From positions 16,669 to 80,668 of the forward strand of contig JBDTSP010000019.1 in NCBI GenBank assembly GCA_039931065.1: a DNA stretch of 64,000 nucleotides, read 5' to 3'. Source of the DNA: CADEED01 sp039931065 (GTDB lineage: Bacteria; Pseudomonadota; Gammaproteobacteria; Steroidobacterales; Steroidobacteraceae). Positions 41,323 through 50,190 of this stretch are shown piece after piece (position 1 is the first letter of the stretch; the number at the start of each line of letters is the position of its first letter). A model generated the notes under the pieces. The model made no database searches and was not told the DNA's origin. It worked only from the letters and a program-made list of their open reading frames with translations. The position numbers and the translations under genes are program-made.

Positions 41323-41329
41323 GTTCACT

Positions 41330-41557
41330 GTGAAGACCGGCAAGATAAACATTCACGAGGCGAAGACGCACCTCTCCCGCCTGATCGAAGACGTCGCGAG
41401 CGGCAATGAGATCCTGATCGCCAAGGGTGGGCGCGCGATGGCGCGGCTCGTGCCGTTGCGCCGCGACGAAACTCCCCGTCGCCCGGGCCTGCTCAAGGGA
41501 AAGCTGCGCATCGCCGACGATTTCGAACGGCCCTGGGTCGAGTTCGCGCCCGGCTGA
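41330..41557 (+). CDS. Phd/YefM-type antitoxin
   Basis: 75 residues, GTG start. The N-terminal DNA-binding domain is typical: INIHEAKTHLSRLIEDVASGNEILIAKGGRAMARLVPL (HEAK..LS..IE.V..G). The C-terminal part (GLLKGKLRIADDFERPW) is the toxin-wrapping region common in antitoxins paired with PIN toxins. The toxin gene starts 29 bp downstream. Autoregulation through the repeat at 41308 is plausible. Confidence 0.88.
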   Translation: MKTGKINIHEAKTHLSRLIEDVASGNEILIAKGGRAMARLVPLRRDETPRRPGLLKGKLRIADDFERPWVEFAPG

Positions 41558-41586
41558 GCGGCCGCCCTCCCCTACTCCGCCATTTC

Positions 41587-41967
41587 ATGCGCCTGTTACT
41601 CGATACGCAGATCTATCTCTGGTGGCTGGCGGACTCGCGCAAGCTCAAACCGGCGACCCGCGAACGCATCGAAGAGGCCGACGAGGTCTTCGTGAGTGCC
41701 GCGTCCATCGTCGAGTGCGAGCAGAAAATCGCCGCCGGCTTGCTCGAAGGTGATCCGCAGGAACTGGTGCGCGGGATCAAGGCCAGCGGCTTCACCGAGT
41801 TGCCGGTGCGCGCGCGCCCGGCTGCCGCCGCCGCTGCGCTCAAGCCCGTCGCGGGCAGCGATTTCTTCGACCGCCTGCTGGTCGCGCAGGCGATGAGCGA
41901 GCCGCTGCGATTCCTCACTGCCAATCCGGCGTTGGGCCAGTATTCGGAGCTTGTTGAAGTCGCCTGA
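41587..41967 (+). CDS. VapC-type PIN domain toxin
   Basis: 126 residues. PIN acidic residues are visible: MRLLLDTQIYLWWL (Asp6), SAASIVECEQKIAAG (Glu), DFFDRLLVAQA (two Asp, residues ~97-100), then FLTANPALGQY. PIN toxins cleave tRNA or other RNA unless bound by the antitoxin encoded just upstream. Together they form a complete type II toxin-antitoxin module between ftsB and the M16 peptidase. Confidence 0.9.
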   Translation: MRLLLDTQIYLWWLADSRKLKPATRERIEEADEVFVSAASIVECEQKIAAGLLEGDPQELVRGIKASGFTELPVRARPAAAAAALKPVAGSDFFDRLLVAQAMSEPLRFLTANPALGQYSELVEVA

Positions 41968-42024
41968 AGAAAATCAACGCGCGGGAATGTTAGTCTCGCG
42001 CCTCAACCCACGAGGAGCGATGCC

Positions 42025-42144
42025 ATGAGCAAGGGAATGGACCAGAAGAAGAGCGTCAAGAAGAAGGCTGCGAAGTCTTTGGACGAGAAGCGCGCTGCGA
42101 AGAAGGCCAAGAAAGCCGAGAAGCAATTCCTGCAGCGCCCCTGA
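42025..42144 (+). CDS. Small lysine-rich protein (39 residues)
   Basis: A short gene with a strong ribosome-binding site: GAGGAG, 7 bases, ATG at 42025. It starts MSKGMDQKKSVKKKAAKSLDEKR and ends EKQFLQRP; about 15 of 39 residues are Lys. Similar MSKG..KK..KK short proteins exist as hypothetical proteins in related gammaproteobacteria (from memory). A strong terminator 46 bp downstream makes it a discrete transcription unit. A basic, probably nucleic-acid-associated protein; function unknown. Confidence 0.7.
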   Translation: MSKGMDQKKSVKKKAAKSLDEKRAAKKAKKAEKQFLQRP

Positions 42145-42190
42145 GCCGAACGAGTTGCGCGCTTTGCGCGCGTAATCCGGCTTGAATGAA

Positions 42191-42225
42191 AAACGGGTCC
42201 GTCTTGCGACGGACCCGTTTTTTTT
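42191..42225. terminator. Strong bidirectional Rho-independent terminator
   Basis: A 13-bp perfect stem (AAACGGGTCCGTC / GACGGACCCGTTT) with loop TTGC. It is followed by eight T on the plus strand and preceded by A-rich sequence, so it can serve both the small lysine-rich gene (plus) and the M16 peptidase (minus). Confidence 0.92.
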
Positions 42226-42243
42226 CCAGAACGGAGCAACTCA

Positions 42244-45015
42244 CTACTTCGCGACGGGTTTCCCGTCCGTATCGAGGATCGTGACTTCGCCGAAGTTCAG
42301 CGCCCTCACCGGCTTTTCGATCTTCGACAAATCACCCACGACCACCCAGGTCAACACTTCCGGGTGAATGAGATCGCCAGCCGCGGCATTCACCTGCGCC
42401 GGTGTCAGCGCGATGATGTCGCCCACGAAGTCGTTCCAGTACGAATCCTTGAGACCGAAGGTCAGGATCTCACCGTACGAGCCCGCGATCTCGGTCGACG
42501 TCTCGTTGTTGCCCGGCATCGCGATCGCGATGCTGTCCTTCGTGAACTTGAGCTCCGCCTCGTCGGCCTTCTTCGTGCTCAGCAGATCGCGCAATTCCTT
42601 GCGAATCTCGACCATCGATTCCGCGGTCTTGTCGGTCTGCACGCCGGCGCCCGCGCGGAAGGTGCCCTGCCCGACGGCGTCGGTGACGCGTGCACCCGCG
42701 CCATACGCCCAGTGTTTGTCTTCGCGCAGGTTCATGTTCAGGCGCGATACGAAATTACCGCCCAGCAGGGTTTCCAACGCGACGAACTGGATGTGCTTCG
42801 GATCCGCGCGGGTCGGGCCGATGCTGGCCGCAACGACCTGCGACTGCTCGGCGCCGGTGCGGTTGATGAGGAATACGCGCGGCTTCGTGGGTAGTTGCAC
42901 CGTCGAGATGGTCTTCACCGGTTTCGCCTCAGCCGGCGCGCGCCAGGCGGCGAGACGCTGCTCGAGCATCGGCTGGATCTTCGCGAGCGAGGTATCACCC
43001 ACGACCAGCAACACCGCGTTGTCCGGCCGGACCCAGCGTTTGTAGAACGCCGCAAGCTCCGCGCTCGTGAAACTCGAAACCGCCTCGGCCGTGCCGGTGC
43101 CCGACGCCGGGTTCGAATAGGCGTGGCCTTCGCCGTAGATGAGCTCCGGCAGGATGCGCTGCACCGACGCCGCCGGATTCGCCTTCTCCTGCTGGATGGT
43201 CGCCAGCGTCTGACCGCGCAGGCGATCGAGTTCCTTGGCCGGGAACGTCGGGTTCGTGATCACATCGGTGTACAGATCGAGCGACTCGCCCAGTTTGCTG
43301 CTGAGCGCGTTCATGCGCAGGAACGAACGATCGAGCGAAGAGCCCACTCCCATGTGGGCGCCGAGCGATTCCGCCCGTTCCGCGATGGCTTGTGAGTTAC
43401 GCGTCTTCGTGCCTTCCTGCAGCATCAGCATGGACAAGCGCGCCGTGCCGGGCTTGGCAGAACTATCCGCGGCGAATCCGGCATCCGCGATCAACGTGAA
43501 GTCGACGACCGGCGCGTTGTGCCGCTCGACTACGACGACCTGCAGACCGTTCGAGAGTTTCGTGCGCGTCGGGCCGGGAAGCGTGAGCGACGGCGGCATT
43601 CCGGTGTCGGGGCGCTTCGAGCGATCGACCGACGATGCTGACGTCTTGTAGTCAGGCGTCGGCACGACGTTGACGATGAACACGCCATCGGAAAGCCAGC
43701 GCTTGGCCGCTCCCTGAACGTCGGCAGCGGTGGCGTTGCCCACCCAGCCGAGCCGCGTCTTGTAGTAGTCAGGCGTTCCGCCGTAGACCATGCTTTCCGC
43801 CAGGATCGACGACTTGCCGCCGAACCCATCGATGCGTTCGATGCCGCGTACGAAGTTGGCGTAGTTGCCCGTGCGGATGCGCTCGACTTCGGCTGCCGTC
43901 GGGCCGGTCGCGATGAACTTCGCCAGTTCCTCGTCGAGGGTTTTTTCGACCGCGGCCGGATCGCTGCCCGGCTTGACGGTGACGTAGATCTGGATCTGCG
44001 AGCCGAGTTCGAACGGGCCGATATCGCAGGCAACCGCGGTGGCGGTGCGATCGGTGTAAACCAGGCGCTTGTACAGTCGGCTGTTCTTGCCGTTTGCGAA
44101 CAGATCGCAGCTCATGTCGAGCAGCGTGAATTCCCGCGTCTTGTAGCCGGGAATGTTCCACACCTTATATATGCGCGCCTGGGGCACGCGGTCCTGGACC
44201 ATGGCGCGGCGCGTGCCGGTCATCTTCGCGATCCACTCTTCCTGGCGATTGATCACGGGGCCCGCGGGGATATCGCCGAAGTATTTCTCGACCTTCTGCT
44301 TCGCGTCCGCGAGCGTCACGTCGCCGGCCAGCACGATCACCGCATTCGCGGCGCCGTAATACGTACGGAACCATTCCTTCACGTCGTCGACTGACGCGGC
44401 GTTCAGGTCTTCCATCGAACCACCGGTTTCCCATGAATAAGGATGGCCGGCCGGATAGGTGCTGTTGGTGATGAGTTTGTCGACTTTGCCGTACGGCGCG
44501 TTGTAACGTTGACGCATCTCGTTCTGCACCACGCCGCGCTGCTCGTCGAGGACCTTCTGGTCAATGGCGCCGAGCAGGTGACCCATGCGGTCGGATTCCA
44601 TCCACAAGGTGAGATCGAGCGCCGAAGTTGGCACATTCTGGAAGTAGTTAGTACGGTCATACCAGGTGGTGCCGTTGAGCTTGCTGGCGCCGGCGGCTTC
44701 CATCACCTTGAACCAGTCGTCCTTGTAGTTCTCCGAGCCGTTGAACATCAGATGTTCGAACAGGTGCGCAAAGCCGGTGCGGCCCGGGCGTTCGTCCTTG
44801 CTGCCGACGTGGTACCAGATGTTGACCGCGACCACGGGGGCCTTGTGGTCCTCGTGGACGATGAGCGTGAGCCCGTTGTCGAGCACTAACTTCTGATACG
44901 GGATGTCCACGACCGGCAAGGCCGCGGCCCTGGGCGCCGCCGTCCCTTCCTGGCCGAAGGCCAGCGCCGACACCGTCAACATGGCCAACGAAGCGCAGAT
45001 ACGCAGAGTTTTCAT
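42244..45015 (-). CDS. M16 zinc peptidase, two-domain (pitrilysin/PqqL type), exported
   Basis: 923 residues with a signal peptide (MKTLRICASLAMLTVSALAFG, cleavage about 21). The inverted zinc motif is HLFEHLMF (HxxEH, about residue 84) with the distal Glu in QRGVVQNEMRQRY. The second half (from about 480, LSNGLQVVVVERHNAPVVDFTLI) repeats the M16 fold without HxxEH, as is normal for the inactive C-terminal partner domain. Periplasmic peptide degradation or processing is likely. It starts alone with 138 bp upstream before the VOC gene. Confidence 0.92.
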   Translation of the reverse strand: MKTLRICASLAMLTVSALAFGQEGTAAPRAAALPVVDIPYQKLVLDNGLTLIVHEDHKAPVVAVNIWYHVGSKDERPGRTGFAHLFEHLMFNGSENYKDDWFKVMEAAGASKLNGTTWYDRTNYFQNVPTSALDLTLWMESDRMGHLLGAIDQKVLDEQRGVVQNEMRQRYNAPYGKVDKLITNSTYPAGHPYSWETGGSMEDLNAASVDDVKEWFRTYYGAANAVIVLAGDVTLADAKQKVEKYFGDIPAGPVINRQEEWIAKMTGTRRAMVQDRVPQARIYKVWNIPGYKTREFTLLDMSCDLFANGKNSRLYKRLVYTDRTATAVACDIGPFELGSQIQIYVTVKPGSDPAAVEKTLDEELAKFIATGPTAAEVERIRTGNYANFVRGIERIDGFGGKSSILAESMVYGGTPDYYKTRLGWVGNATAADVQGAAKRWLSDGVFIVNVVPTPDYKTSASSVDRSKRPDTGMPPSLTLPGPTRTKLSNGLQVVVVERHNAPVVDFTLIADAGFAADSSAKPGTARLSMLMLQEGTKTRNSQAIAERAESLGAHMGVGSSLDRSFLRMNALSSKLGESLDLYTDVITNPTFPAKELDRLRGQTLATIQQEKANPAASVQRILPELIYGEGHAYSNPASGTGTAEAVSSFTSAELAAFYKRWVRPDNAVLLVVGDTSLAKIQPMLEQRLAAWRAPAEAKPVKTISTVQLPTKPRVFLINRTGAEQSQVVAASIGPTRADPKHIQFVALETLLGGNFVSRLNMNLREDKHWAYGAGARVTDAVGQGTFRAGAGVQTDKTAESMVEIRKELRDLLSTKKADEAELKFTKDSIAIAMPGNNETSTEIAGSYGEILTFGLKDSYWNDFVGDIIALTPAQVNAAAGDLIHPEVLTWVVVGDLSKIEKPVRALNFGEVTILDTDGKPVAK

Positions 45016-45153
45016 GAAGTTCCTTTGGTGGCCGCGCTTCTGTTCCCAGGGTTGGGGGCGGCTCGATGGACGAATGCTATATGCAAGACGGGGAAACGTG
45101 CAGGGGGTACGACGAAAAGAGCACGACTTGCGCCAGGCCGTTCGGCGTTCCCA

Positions 45154-45591
45154 TCATTGACCCTGCGCCGAAGTGAAGCCGCGGCACACCACTGCTAACT
45201 TGTTGCCGTCCGGATCGCGCAGATAGGCGGCGTAGAAATCCGGGTTGTACAGCAGGCGCAGACCGGGCGCGCCTTCGGAAGTTCCGCCGTTGGCCAGGGC
45301 GGCTCCGTGGAACTCGTCGACCGCGCGCCAGTTCGTCGCCCACAAGGCGACCATGCTGCCGTTGCCGACCCCGGCGGGGTCGCCGTTGAAAGGCTTGCAG
45401 ATCCACAGCGCATCCTGCACGGCGCCTTGCTGTTCGTATTGCCCCCAGCCTATCCACCCATTCCAGCTCGTTTCGCTTTCGCCGGAGGTATCGCAACGCC
45501 GATAACCCAGCGTCGCCAGCGTCGCATCATAGAAGCGGGCCGAGCGTTCGAGGTCGTTCGATCCCAGGCAGACGTAAGCGAACATGTTCAT
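45154..45591 (-). CDS. VOC (glyoxalase/bleomycin-resistance) family protein
   Basis: 145 residues. The ATG at 45591 follows GGAGGG. VOC fold: FAYVCLGSNDLERSARFYDATLATLGYRR, then FHGAALANGGTSEGAPGLRLLYNPDFYAAYLRDPDGNKLAVVC with the conserved DPDGNKLE-like ending. Such proteins bind a metal and can act in small-molecule detoxification; the substrate is unknown. It begins a group of small minus-strand accessory genes. Confidence 0.88.
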   Translation of the reverse strand: MNMFAYVCLGSNDLERSARFYDATLATLGYRRCDTSGESETSWNGWIGWGQYEQQGAVQDALWICKPFNGDPAGVGNGSMVALWATNWRAVDEFHGAALANGGTSEGAPGLRLLYNPDFYAAYLRDPDGNKLAVVCRGFTSAQGQ

Positions 45592-45623
45592 GATCAACCC
45601 TCCACGACACCGGCCGCAGCTTG

Positions 45624-46097
45624 TTAGCGCCGTTTGGAGGCGGAGCTTATCCCTTCGAGCGCGCGCAGCGTATTGGCAAGACGGCGTGCGCGGGTCTCGG
45701 GCTTCTTCGCGCCGAGAATCGCCTCGGCGTGTTCCCGCCGATGCGAATAACTGAGCGCGCTCCATTTGACGGCTGCGCTGCGATTCTTGCGCAGCGCACT
45801 CGCAAGGTCGGGCGGCACCACAACTTCCCGCACTGCCGTATCGAGCGCGATCGTCACCTTCACCGTCTCGTCGCCGGCAAGACCCGCCGCCTCGCGGTTG
45901 CTCTTTCGCAGCGGGATGAACGTGGCGCCATGCATCGAGAAAATGGTGCTTCGATAACTGTAGCGATTGATCGTCACCTTGACCGGCGCCCGCACCTTGC
46001 CGAAAACCGCCTTCGGATCGAACCGCACGGGGATCGCGCTCATCACGCCGTCGTTTTGCAGTTTCACGGTGATGGTTTTGCTGATGGGTTTCGTCAC
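45624..46097 (-). CDS. DUF1905 / YdeI-like protein
   Basis: 157 residues. The N-terminal DUF1905 part has DPKAVFGKVRAPVKVTINRYSYRSTIFSMHGATFIPLRKSNREAAGLAGDETVKVTIALD. The C-terminal part (VVVPPDLASALRKNRSAAVKWSALSYSHRREHAEAILGAKKPETRARRL) is the YdeI/OmpD-associated-like helical domain. This fusion is common in soil bacteria, function unknown. The ATG overlaps the gamma-glutamylcyclotransferase-like gene by 4 bp. Confidence 0.85.
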   Translation of the reverse strand: MTKPISKTITVKLQNDGVMSAIPVRFDPKAVFGKVRAPVKVTINRYSYRSTIFSMHGATFIPLRKSNREAAGLAGDETVKVTIALDTAVREVVVPPDLASALRKNRSAAVKWSALSYSHRREHAEAILGAKKPETRARRLANTLRALEGISSASKRR

Positions 46098-46417
46098 AAC
46101 GCGTCCACGTAAACCCAGGCCACACCGCCCGCGGCGAGCGGCGCTTCGATCCGCGCATAGTTGTCAGGGCGTTCGTATTCATCGGCCAGCGCGAGTTGCG
46201 CCACGGTGAATTCGAACACTGTGCCGCCGACACGGTTCGTCTGAGAATGGCTGCGCACGACGTTGGCGAGTTGTTTGCCGTCCCTGTGCAGATGCACGAG
46301 TTCGAAGCCGACGATCTCGGCGGCAACGCCCGGGAGCAAAACCCCGAACGTCGCCAACTGCACTTCGCTCTTTTGCAGGGAGCCGTATGAAAAAACCCGT
46401 GGCATCTCGGCCGGCAT
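46094..46417 (-). CDS. Gamma-glutamylcyclotransferase (AIG2-like) family protein
   Basis: 107 residues from the ATG at 46417, which overlaps the previous stop (TGATG). The start RVFSYGSLQKSEVQLATFG is the AIG2/GGCT signature (YGSL substrate loop). A Glu/Asp equivalent to the catalytic acid would lie near FTVAQLALADEYER. Such enzymes cyclise gamma-glutamyl amines. Coupled with the YdeI-like gene downstream. Confidence 0.85.
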   Translation of the reverse strand: MPAEMPRVFSYGSLQKSEVQLATFGVLLPGVAAEIVGFELVHLHRDGKQLANVVRSHSQTNRVGGTVFEFTVAQLALADEYERPDNYARIEAPLAAGGVAWVYVDAL

Positions 46418-46944
46418 CAGTAGCGGCGCTTCAACATGAGGTTGAAAGGGAACTCCATCGTGCAGGGCTTCCCGGCGCACAGCGCAGGTTTGTACTTCGT
46501 CATCAGCAAGACCGACGCGGCGAAATTCAACATCGCCGGATCGTCGACGTCTCCGTACACCTCGACTTTCTGGCCCTTTCCGTCAGGACCCACGGTCACG
46601 GCCATGCGCAGATACCCACTCGCCACGCGCTGAGTCTGCCCTTTCACGATGGCCTTTACGATGGGCCTCATCCCTTCGAGCGGATATGGCGGCTCGTCGC
46701 CCGGCGCAATCGATTCGTACATCTCGTTGAAATAGCTCTTCTCTTCGGGCGTCAGCTGTTCATACGTCTTGTCGAACGGAATCTTCGTGCTCCACGCGAC
46801 CTGTCTGCGGAGAATCGAGCCGGTCGATGAGGTCGCCTCTTTGAGCGTGCGCTGGGCCGGGGAGTCATTGGGAGCAACCTGCGCCGACACGCTCCCGGTG
46901 ACACACAAGGAGATCAGCAGCAGGAAAGTCAGGCAGGTTTTCAT
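46417..46944 (-). CDS. Exported protein with TonB C-terminal-like domain
   Basis: 175 residues from the ATG at 46944, with signal peptide MKTCLTFLLLISLCVTGSVSA. The C-terminal half resembles the energy-transducer TonB domain (MRPIVKAIVKGQTQRVASGYLRMAVTVGPDGKGQKVEVYGDVDDPAMLNFAASVLLMTKYKPALCAGKPC). There is no membrane anchor for ExbB/D coupling, so it is probably a periplasmic protein rather than a true TonB. The middle has a two-Cys segment (ALCAGKPC). Confidence 0.75.
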   Translation of the reverse strand: MKTCLTFLLLISLCVTGSVSAQVAPNDSPAQRTLKEATSSTGSILRRQVAWSTKIPFDKTYEQLTPEEKSYFNEMYESIAPGDEPPYPLEGMRPIVKAIVKGQTQRVASGYLRMAVTVGPDGKGQKVEVYGDVDDPAMLNFAASVLLMTKYKPALCAGKPCTMEFPFNLMLKRRY

Positions 46945-47073
46945 GCGACTGGCCGCCTCGTCATTGGTTCGGGAACTGCTGAAGCTCGAGGCGCAGCGAT
47001 AGATAGAGGTTGCGCACCGTTTCGCTCGCCAACAACGGAATCGCGAACAGGAGGCGCTCGTGGCCTGCAAACA

Positions 47074-47565
47074 TCATGCGTGACGGATGACGACGACGGT
47101 GCCCGCGAGCTTGTCGTGCCAGGACTGCTTGCGCGGATCGAATGCCACCCAGACAAAACCCAGCATGAACACGAGCGTCGATACGTAGTAGGCGAAGTAG
47201 CGGCCGATCGCCTGACCACCCGACATGGGCCCGCCGGTTTCGGCATCGACGATCTGCATCGACAGCATCATCTTGCCCGGAGTCGCATGCCTGGTTTTCC
47301 AGAAGACGATCGTCGCGAGCGCCGGCAACACGTAGGTGATGAAGAATTCGGCGCCAGAGGGGATCAGCGAGCGGGAGTCGTCGAGGAAGTACCCCCAACC
47401 GTAAATGGCACCCAGCAGTGGGACGATGATGCACAGGAGCAGGATCGAATCGATGATCACCGCGAGCAGCCGAATCCAGAAACCTGCGTACTCTTCGGTC
47501 TGCGTAATCACGGCGAGCTCCTGAAGTTGTTTGCAAATCGGGCAAGCGCCCATTGCTTCTGCCAC
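47074..47565 (-). CDS. RDD family membrane protein
   Basis: 163 residues. The RDD fold is seen as EYAGFWIRLLAVIIDSILLLCIIVPLL (conserved Arg/Asp region in helix 1), then FWKTRHATPGKMMLSMQIVDAETGGPMSGGQAIGRYFAYY (the T-P-G-K-M...I..D motif), then SWHDKLAGTVVV. The N-terminus has a CPIC pair that could bind metal. RDD proteins are inner-membrane proteins of mostly unknown transport roles. Divergent from the radical SAM gene. Confidence 0.88.
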   Translation of the reverse strand: MAEAMGACPICKQLQELAVITQTEEYAGFWIRLLAVIIDSILLLCIIVPLLGAIYGWGYFLDDSRSLIPSGAEFFITYVLPALATIVFWKTRHATPGKMMLSMQIVDAETGGPMSGGQAIGRYFAYYVSTLVFMLGFVWVAFDPRKQSWHDKLAGTVVVIRHA

Positions 47566-47625
47566 GAACGCGGCAACCGCGACAACCCGTCACCCAGCGG
47601 GGTGATGCGCTACGCTTCGCCTCCG

Positions 47626-49608
47626 ATGCGCGTTTTACTCGTTACCCCGCCGATGATCCAGCTCAATACGCCGTACCCTGCGACGGCTTATCTGAGCGGA
47701 TTTCTGCGCTTGCACGCCGCCCGACTGGGCGTCGGCATTTCCCAGGCGGACACGTCGATCGCCTTGTTCCTGCGGCTCTTTTCGGCACCCCTGCTAACGC
47801 GGATGGCAGCCGAACTGCGCCAGCGCGCCAAACAGCTCGGCAAGCGCACCCCGGCGCCACCCGCCGTCGCGCACTTTCTCGCCCACGCCGAGCGTTACAT
47901 CGACACGGTCGAGCCGGCCATTCGCTTCCTGCAGCGGCGCGACCCGAGCCTGGCGTTTCGCATCGTCGGACGGGCCTTCCTGCCCGAGGGCCCGCGCTTT
48001 CAGCACCTGAGCCCGCCTCCCTCGGCCGAACACGCCGGGCTCGACGAACACCTGCTGTCCGCGTTCGGCTCTCTGGGTACAACCGAGCAGGCCCGCTATC
48101 TCGCAAGCCTCTTCATCGACGATCTCGCCGACGTCTGGCGGGAAGGCATCGATCCGCGCTTCGAACTCGCCCGGTACGGCGAACGCCTCGCCGCCAGCTC
48201 CGCGTCATTCGATGCGTTGCACGCCGCGTTGAACGACGAGCCGACCATGATCGACGCCACGCTCGACGAGATCACGCGCGAACTGTTCGCCGCCGAACGC
48301 CCCGACTTCGTCGCCATCACCGCGCCGTTCCCGGGCAACGTGTACGGTGCATTTCGCATGGCGCGCACGATCCGTTCGCTTGCGCCGCAGACGAAACTCG
48401 TGCTCGGCGGCGGCTGGGTCAACACCGAGCTGCGTTCGCTGCGCGAGCCGCGGGTGTTCGACTACTTCGACTACCTGACGCTCGATGACGGCGAGCGGCC
48501 GCTGCTGAATCTGCTGACCCGCCTGCGCGGCGGCGCCGCGCCGCTGGTGCGCACCTATCTACGCAAGGATGGCGCGGTGGTGTTCGAGAACGATGCGAAG
48601 CAACGCGACTTCGCGCAGAAGGACACGGGCATCCCGACGTACGACGGACTGCCGCTCGACAATTATGTTTCCGTCATGGAAATGCTGAATCCCATGCACC
48701 GGTTCTGGTCGGATGGCCGCTGGAACAAGATCACGCTGGCGCATGGGTGTTATTGGAAGAAATGCGCGTTCTGCGACGTCTCGCTGGATTACATCGGGCG
48801 TTACGACAAACCCGGCACCGACATCGTGATGAGCCGCATCCGCGCGTTGATCGCGGAAACCGGCGAAACCGGCTTCCATCTGGTGGACGAGGCCGCGCCG
48901 CCGGCGGGAATGCGCTCGCTCGCGCAGCGGCTGATCGACGAGAAACTCGCCATCACCTGGTGGGGAAACATCCGTTTCGAAAAGACGTTCAATCCCGCGT
49001 TGTGCAGTCTGCTGGCCGCGTCGGGCTGCGTGGCCGTGAGCGGCGGGCTGGAGGTTGCGTCGGACCGGTTATTGGAACTCATGAAAAAAGGAGTCACCGT
49101 CGAACAGGTGGCTCGCGTCACCCGCGCGTTCACCGACGCCGGCATCATGGTGCACGCCTATCTCATGTATGGGTTCCCGACGGAGACCACGCAGGACACC
49201 ATCGATGCGCTCGAACGTGTGCGCCAGTTGTTCGCCGCCGGCTGCATCCAGTCAGCGTATTGGCATCGCTTCGCGGCTACCGCGCATTCGCCGATCGGAC
49301 TCCACCCCGAGAAATACGGCATCACGCTGCGTCCGCCGCCGGATATCCGGTTCGCGCACAACGATGTCGAGTTTCACGACCCGGTCGGCACCGATCACGA
49401 TTTTCTGGGCGGCGGCCTGCGCAAGGCGCTCTATAACTACATGCATGGCGTGGGCCTCGATGAAGACGTACGCATGTGGTTCGAGCCGCGCAAACAAGCA
49501 CGCCCGCATGGCGGCCGTCATGGATCTCGCAAGGGACGCGGCGGCGCGGACCCCTCCGTGCCGCGCACCACGGTGCCGCGCGACCTGATCGAGCGCTCGC
49601 TCGGTTAA
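47626..49608 (+). CDS. B12-binding domain radical SAM protein
   Basis: About 660 residues from the ATG 47626 (MRVLLVTPPMIQLNTPYPATAYLSGFLR); an in-frame ATG at 47605 is an alternative. A B12-binding-like domain lies in the middle (ITAPFPGNVYGAFRMARTIRSLAPQTKLVLGGGWVNTELR, about residues 225-265). The radical SAM cluster is HGCYWKKCAFCDVS (CxxxCxxC, about residue 375). GLEVASDRLLELMKKGVT and YLMYGFPTET are typical. The C-terminus is basic, then ends ERSLG. The substrate is unknown; size and order resemble cobalamin-dependent methyltransferases or a relative. Confidence 0.88.
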   Translation: MRVLLVTPPMIQLNTPYPATAYLSGFLRLHAARLGVGISQADTSIALFLRLFSAPLLTRMAAELRQRAKQLGKRTPAPPAVAHFLAHAERYIDTVEPAIRFLQRRDPSLAFRIVGRAFLPEGPRFQHLSPPPSAEHAGLDEHLLSAFGSLGTTEQARYLASLFIDDLADVWREGIDPRFELARYGERLAASSASFDALHAALNDEPTMIDATLDEITRELFAAERPDFVAITAPFPGNVYGAFRMARTIRSLAPQTKLVLGGGWVNTELRSLREPRVFDYFDYLTLDDGERPLLNLLTRLRGGAAPLVRTYLRKDGAVVFENDAKQRDFAQKDTGIPTYDGLPLDNYVSVMEMLNPMHRFWSDGRWNKITLAHGCYWKKCAFCDVSLDYIGRYDKPGTDIVMSRIRALIAETGETGFHLVDEAAPPAGMRSLAQRLIDEKLAITWWGNIRFEKTFNPALCSLLAASGCVAVSGGLEVASDRLLELMKKGVTVEQVARVTRAFTDAGIMVHAYLMYGFPTETTQDTIDALERVRQLFAAGCIQSAYWHRFAATAHSPIGLHPEKYGITLRPPPDIRFAHNDVEFHDPVGTDHDFLGGGLRKALYNYMHGVGLDEDVRMWFEPRKQARPHGGRHGSRKGRGGADPSVPRTTVPRDLIERSLG

Positions 49609-49609
49609 C

Positions 49610-50167
49610 GTGCTCATCGCGTTCAACAAACCCTTCGGCGTGAGCTGCAAGTTCAGTCCGGAACCGGGCAAACGCACCCTCGCCGACTTCATCGACGTGC
49701 CAAATGTCTACCCCGCCGGCCGGCTCGACACCGACAGCGAAGGCTTGCTGCTGCTGACCGATGTCGGCGTACTGCAGACGCGCATCGCCGACCCGGGTCA
49801 CAAACTACCGAAGGTTTATTGGGCGCAGGTCGAAGGCGCGCCTACGGATTCGGAAATAGCGCCGCTGCGCGGTGGCGTGCGTTTGAGCGACTTCACCACA
49901 CAACCGGCAGGCGCAAGGCTCATCGACGAGCCCGCGGGCCTGTGGCCGCGCGATCCACCGATTCGTTATCGCGCGAAAATTCCCACTGCGTGGATCGAAC
50001 TCACCTTGCACGAAGGCAAGAATCGCCAGGTCCGGCGCATGACCGCGCATGTCGGCTTCCCGACGTTGCGCCTGGTGCGGGCAGCCATCGGTAACGTCAG
50101 CGTGGCCGGCATGAACCTCGGCGACTGGCGCGAGATCCCGGCGGACGCGCCGTGGACGGCGCCGTAG
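49610..50167 (+). CDS. RluE-like pseudouridine synthase
   Basis: 185 residues, GTG start one base after the radical SAM stop. The family signature is AGRLDTDSEGLLLLTDVGVLQTRIADP (catalytic Asp in GRLDxDSEG). It begins directly with IAFNKPFGVSCKFSPE, without an S4 domain, and ends with the LTLHEGKNRQVRRMTAHVGFPTLRLVR box of RsuA/RluE enzymes. Lack of S4 and size fit RluE (23S U2457). Probably translationally coupled to the gene before. Confidence 0.9.
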   Translation: MLIAFNKPFGVSCKFSPEPGKRTLADFIDVPNVYPAGRLDTDSEGLLLLTDVGVLQTRIADPGHKLPKVYWAQVEGAPTDSEIAPLRGGVRLSDFTTQPAGARLIDEPAGLWPRDPPIRYRAKIPTAWIELTLHEGKNRQVRRMTAHVGFPTLRLVRAAIGNVSVAGMNLGDWREIPADAPWTAP

Positions 50168-50190
50168 TTCAGCCGATCAGACCGGCCTGA

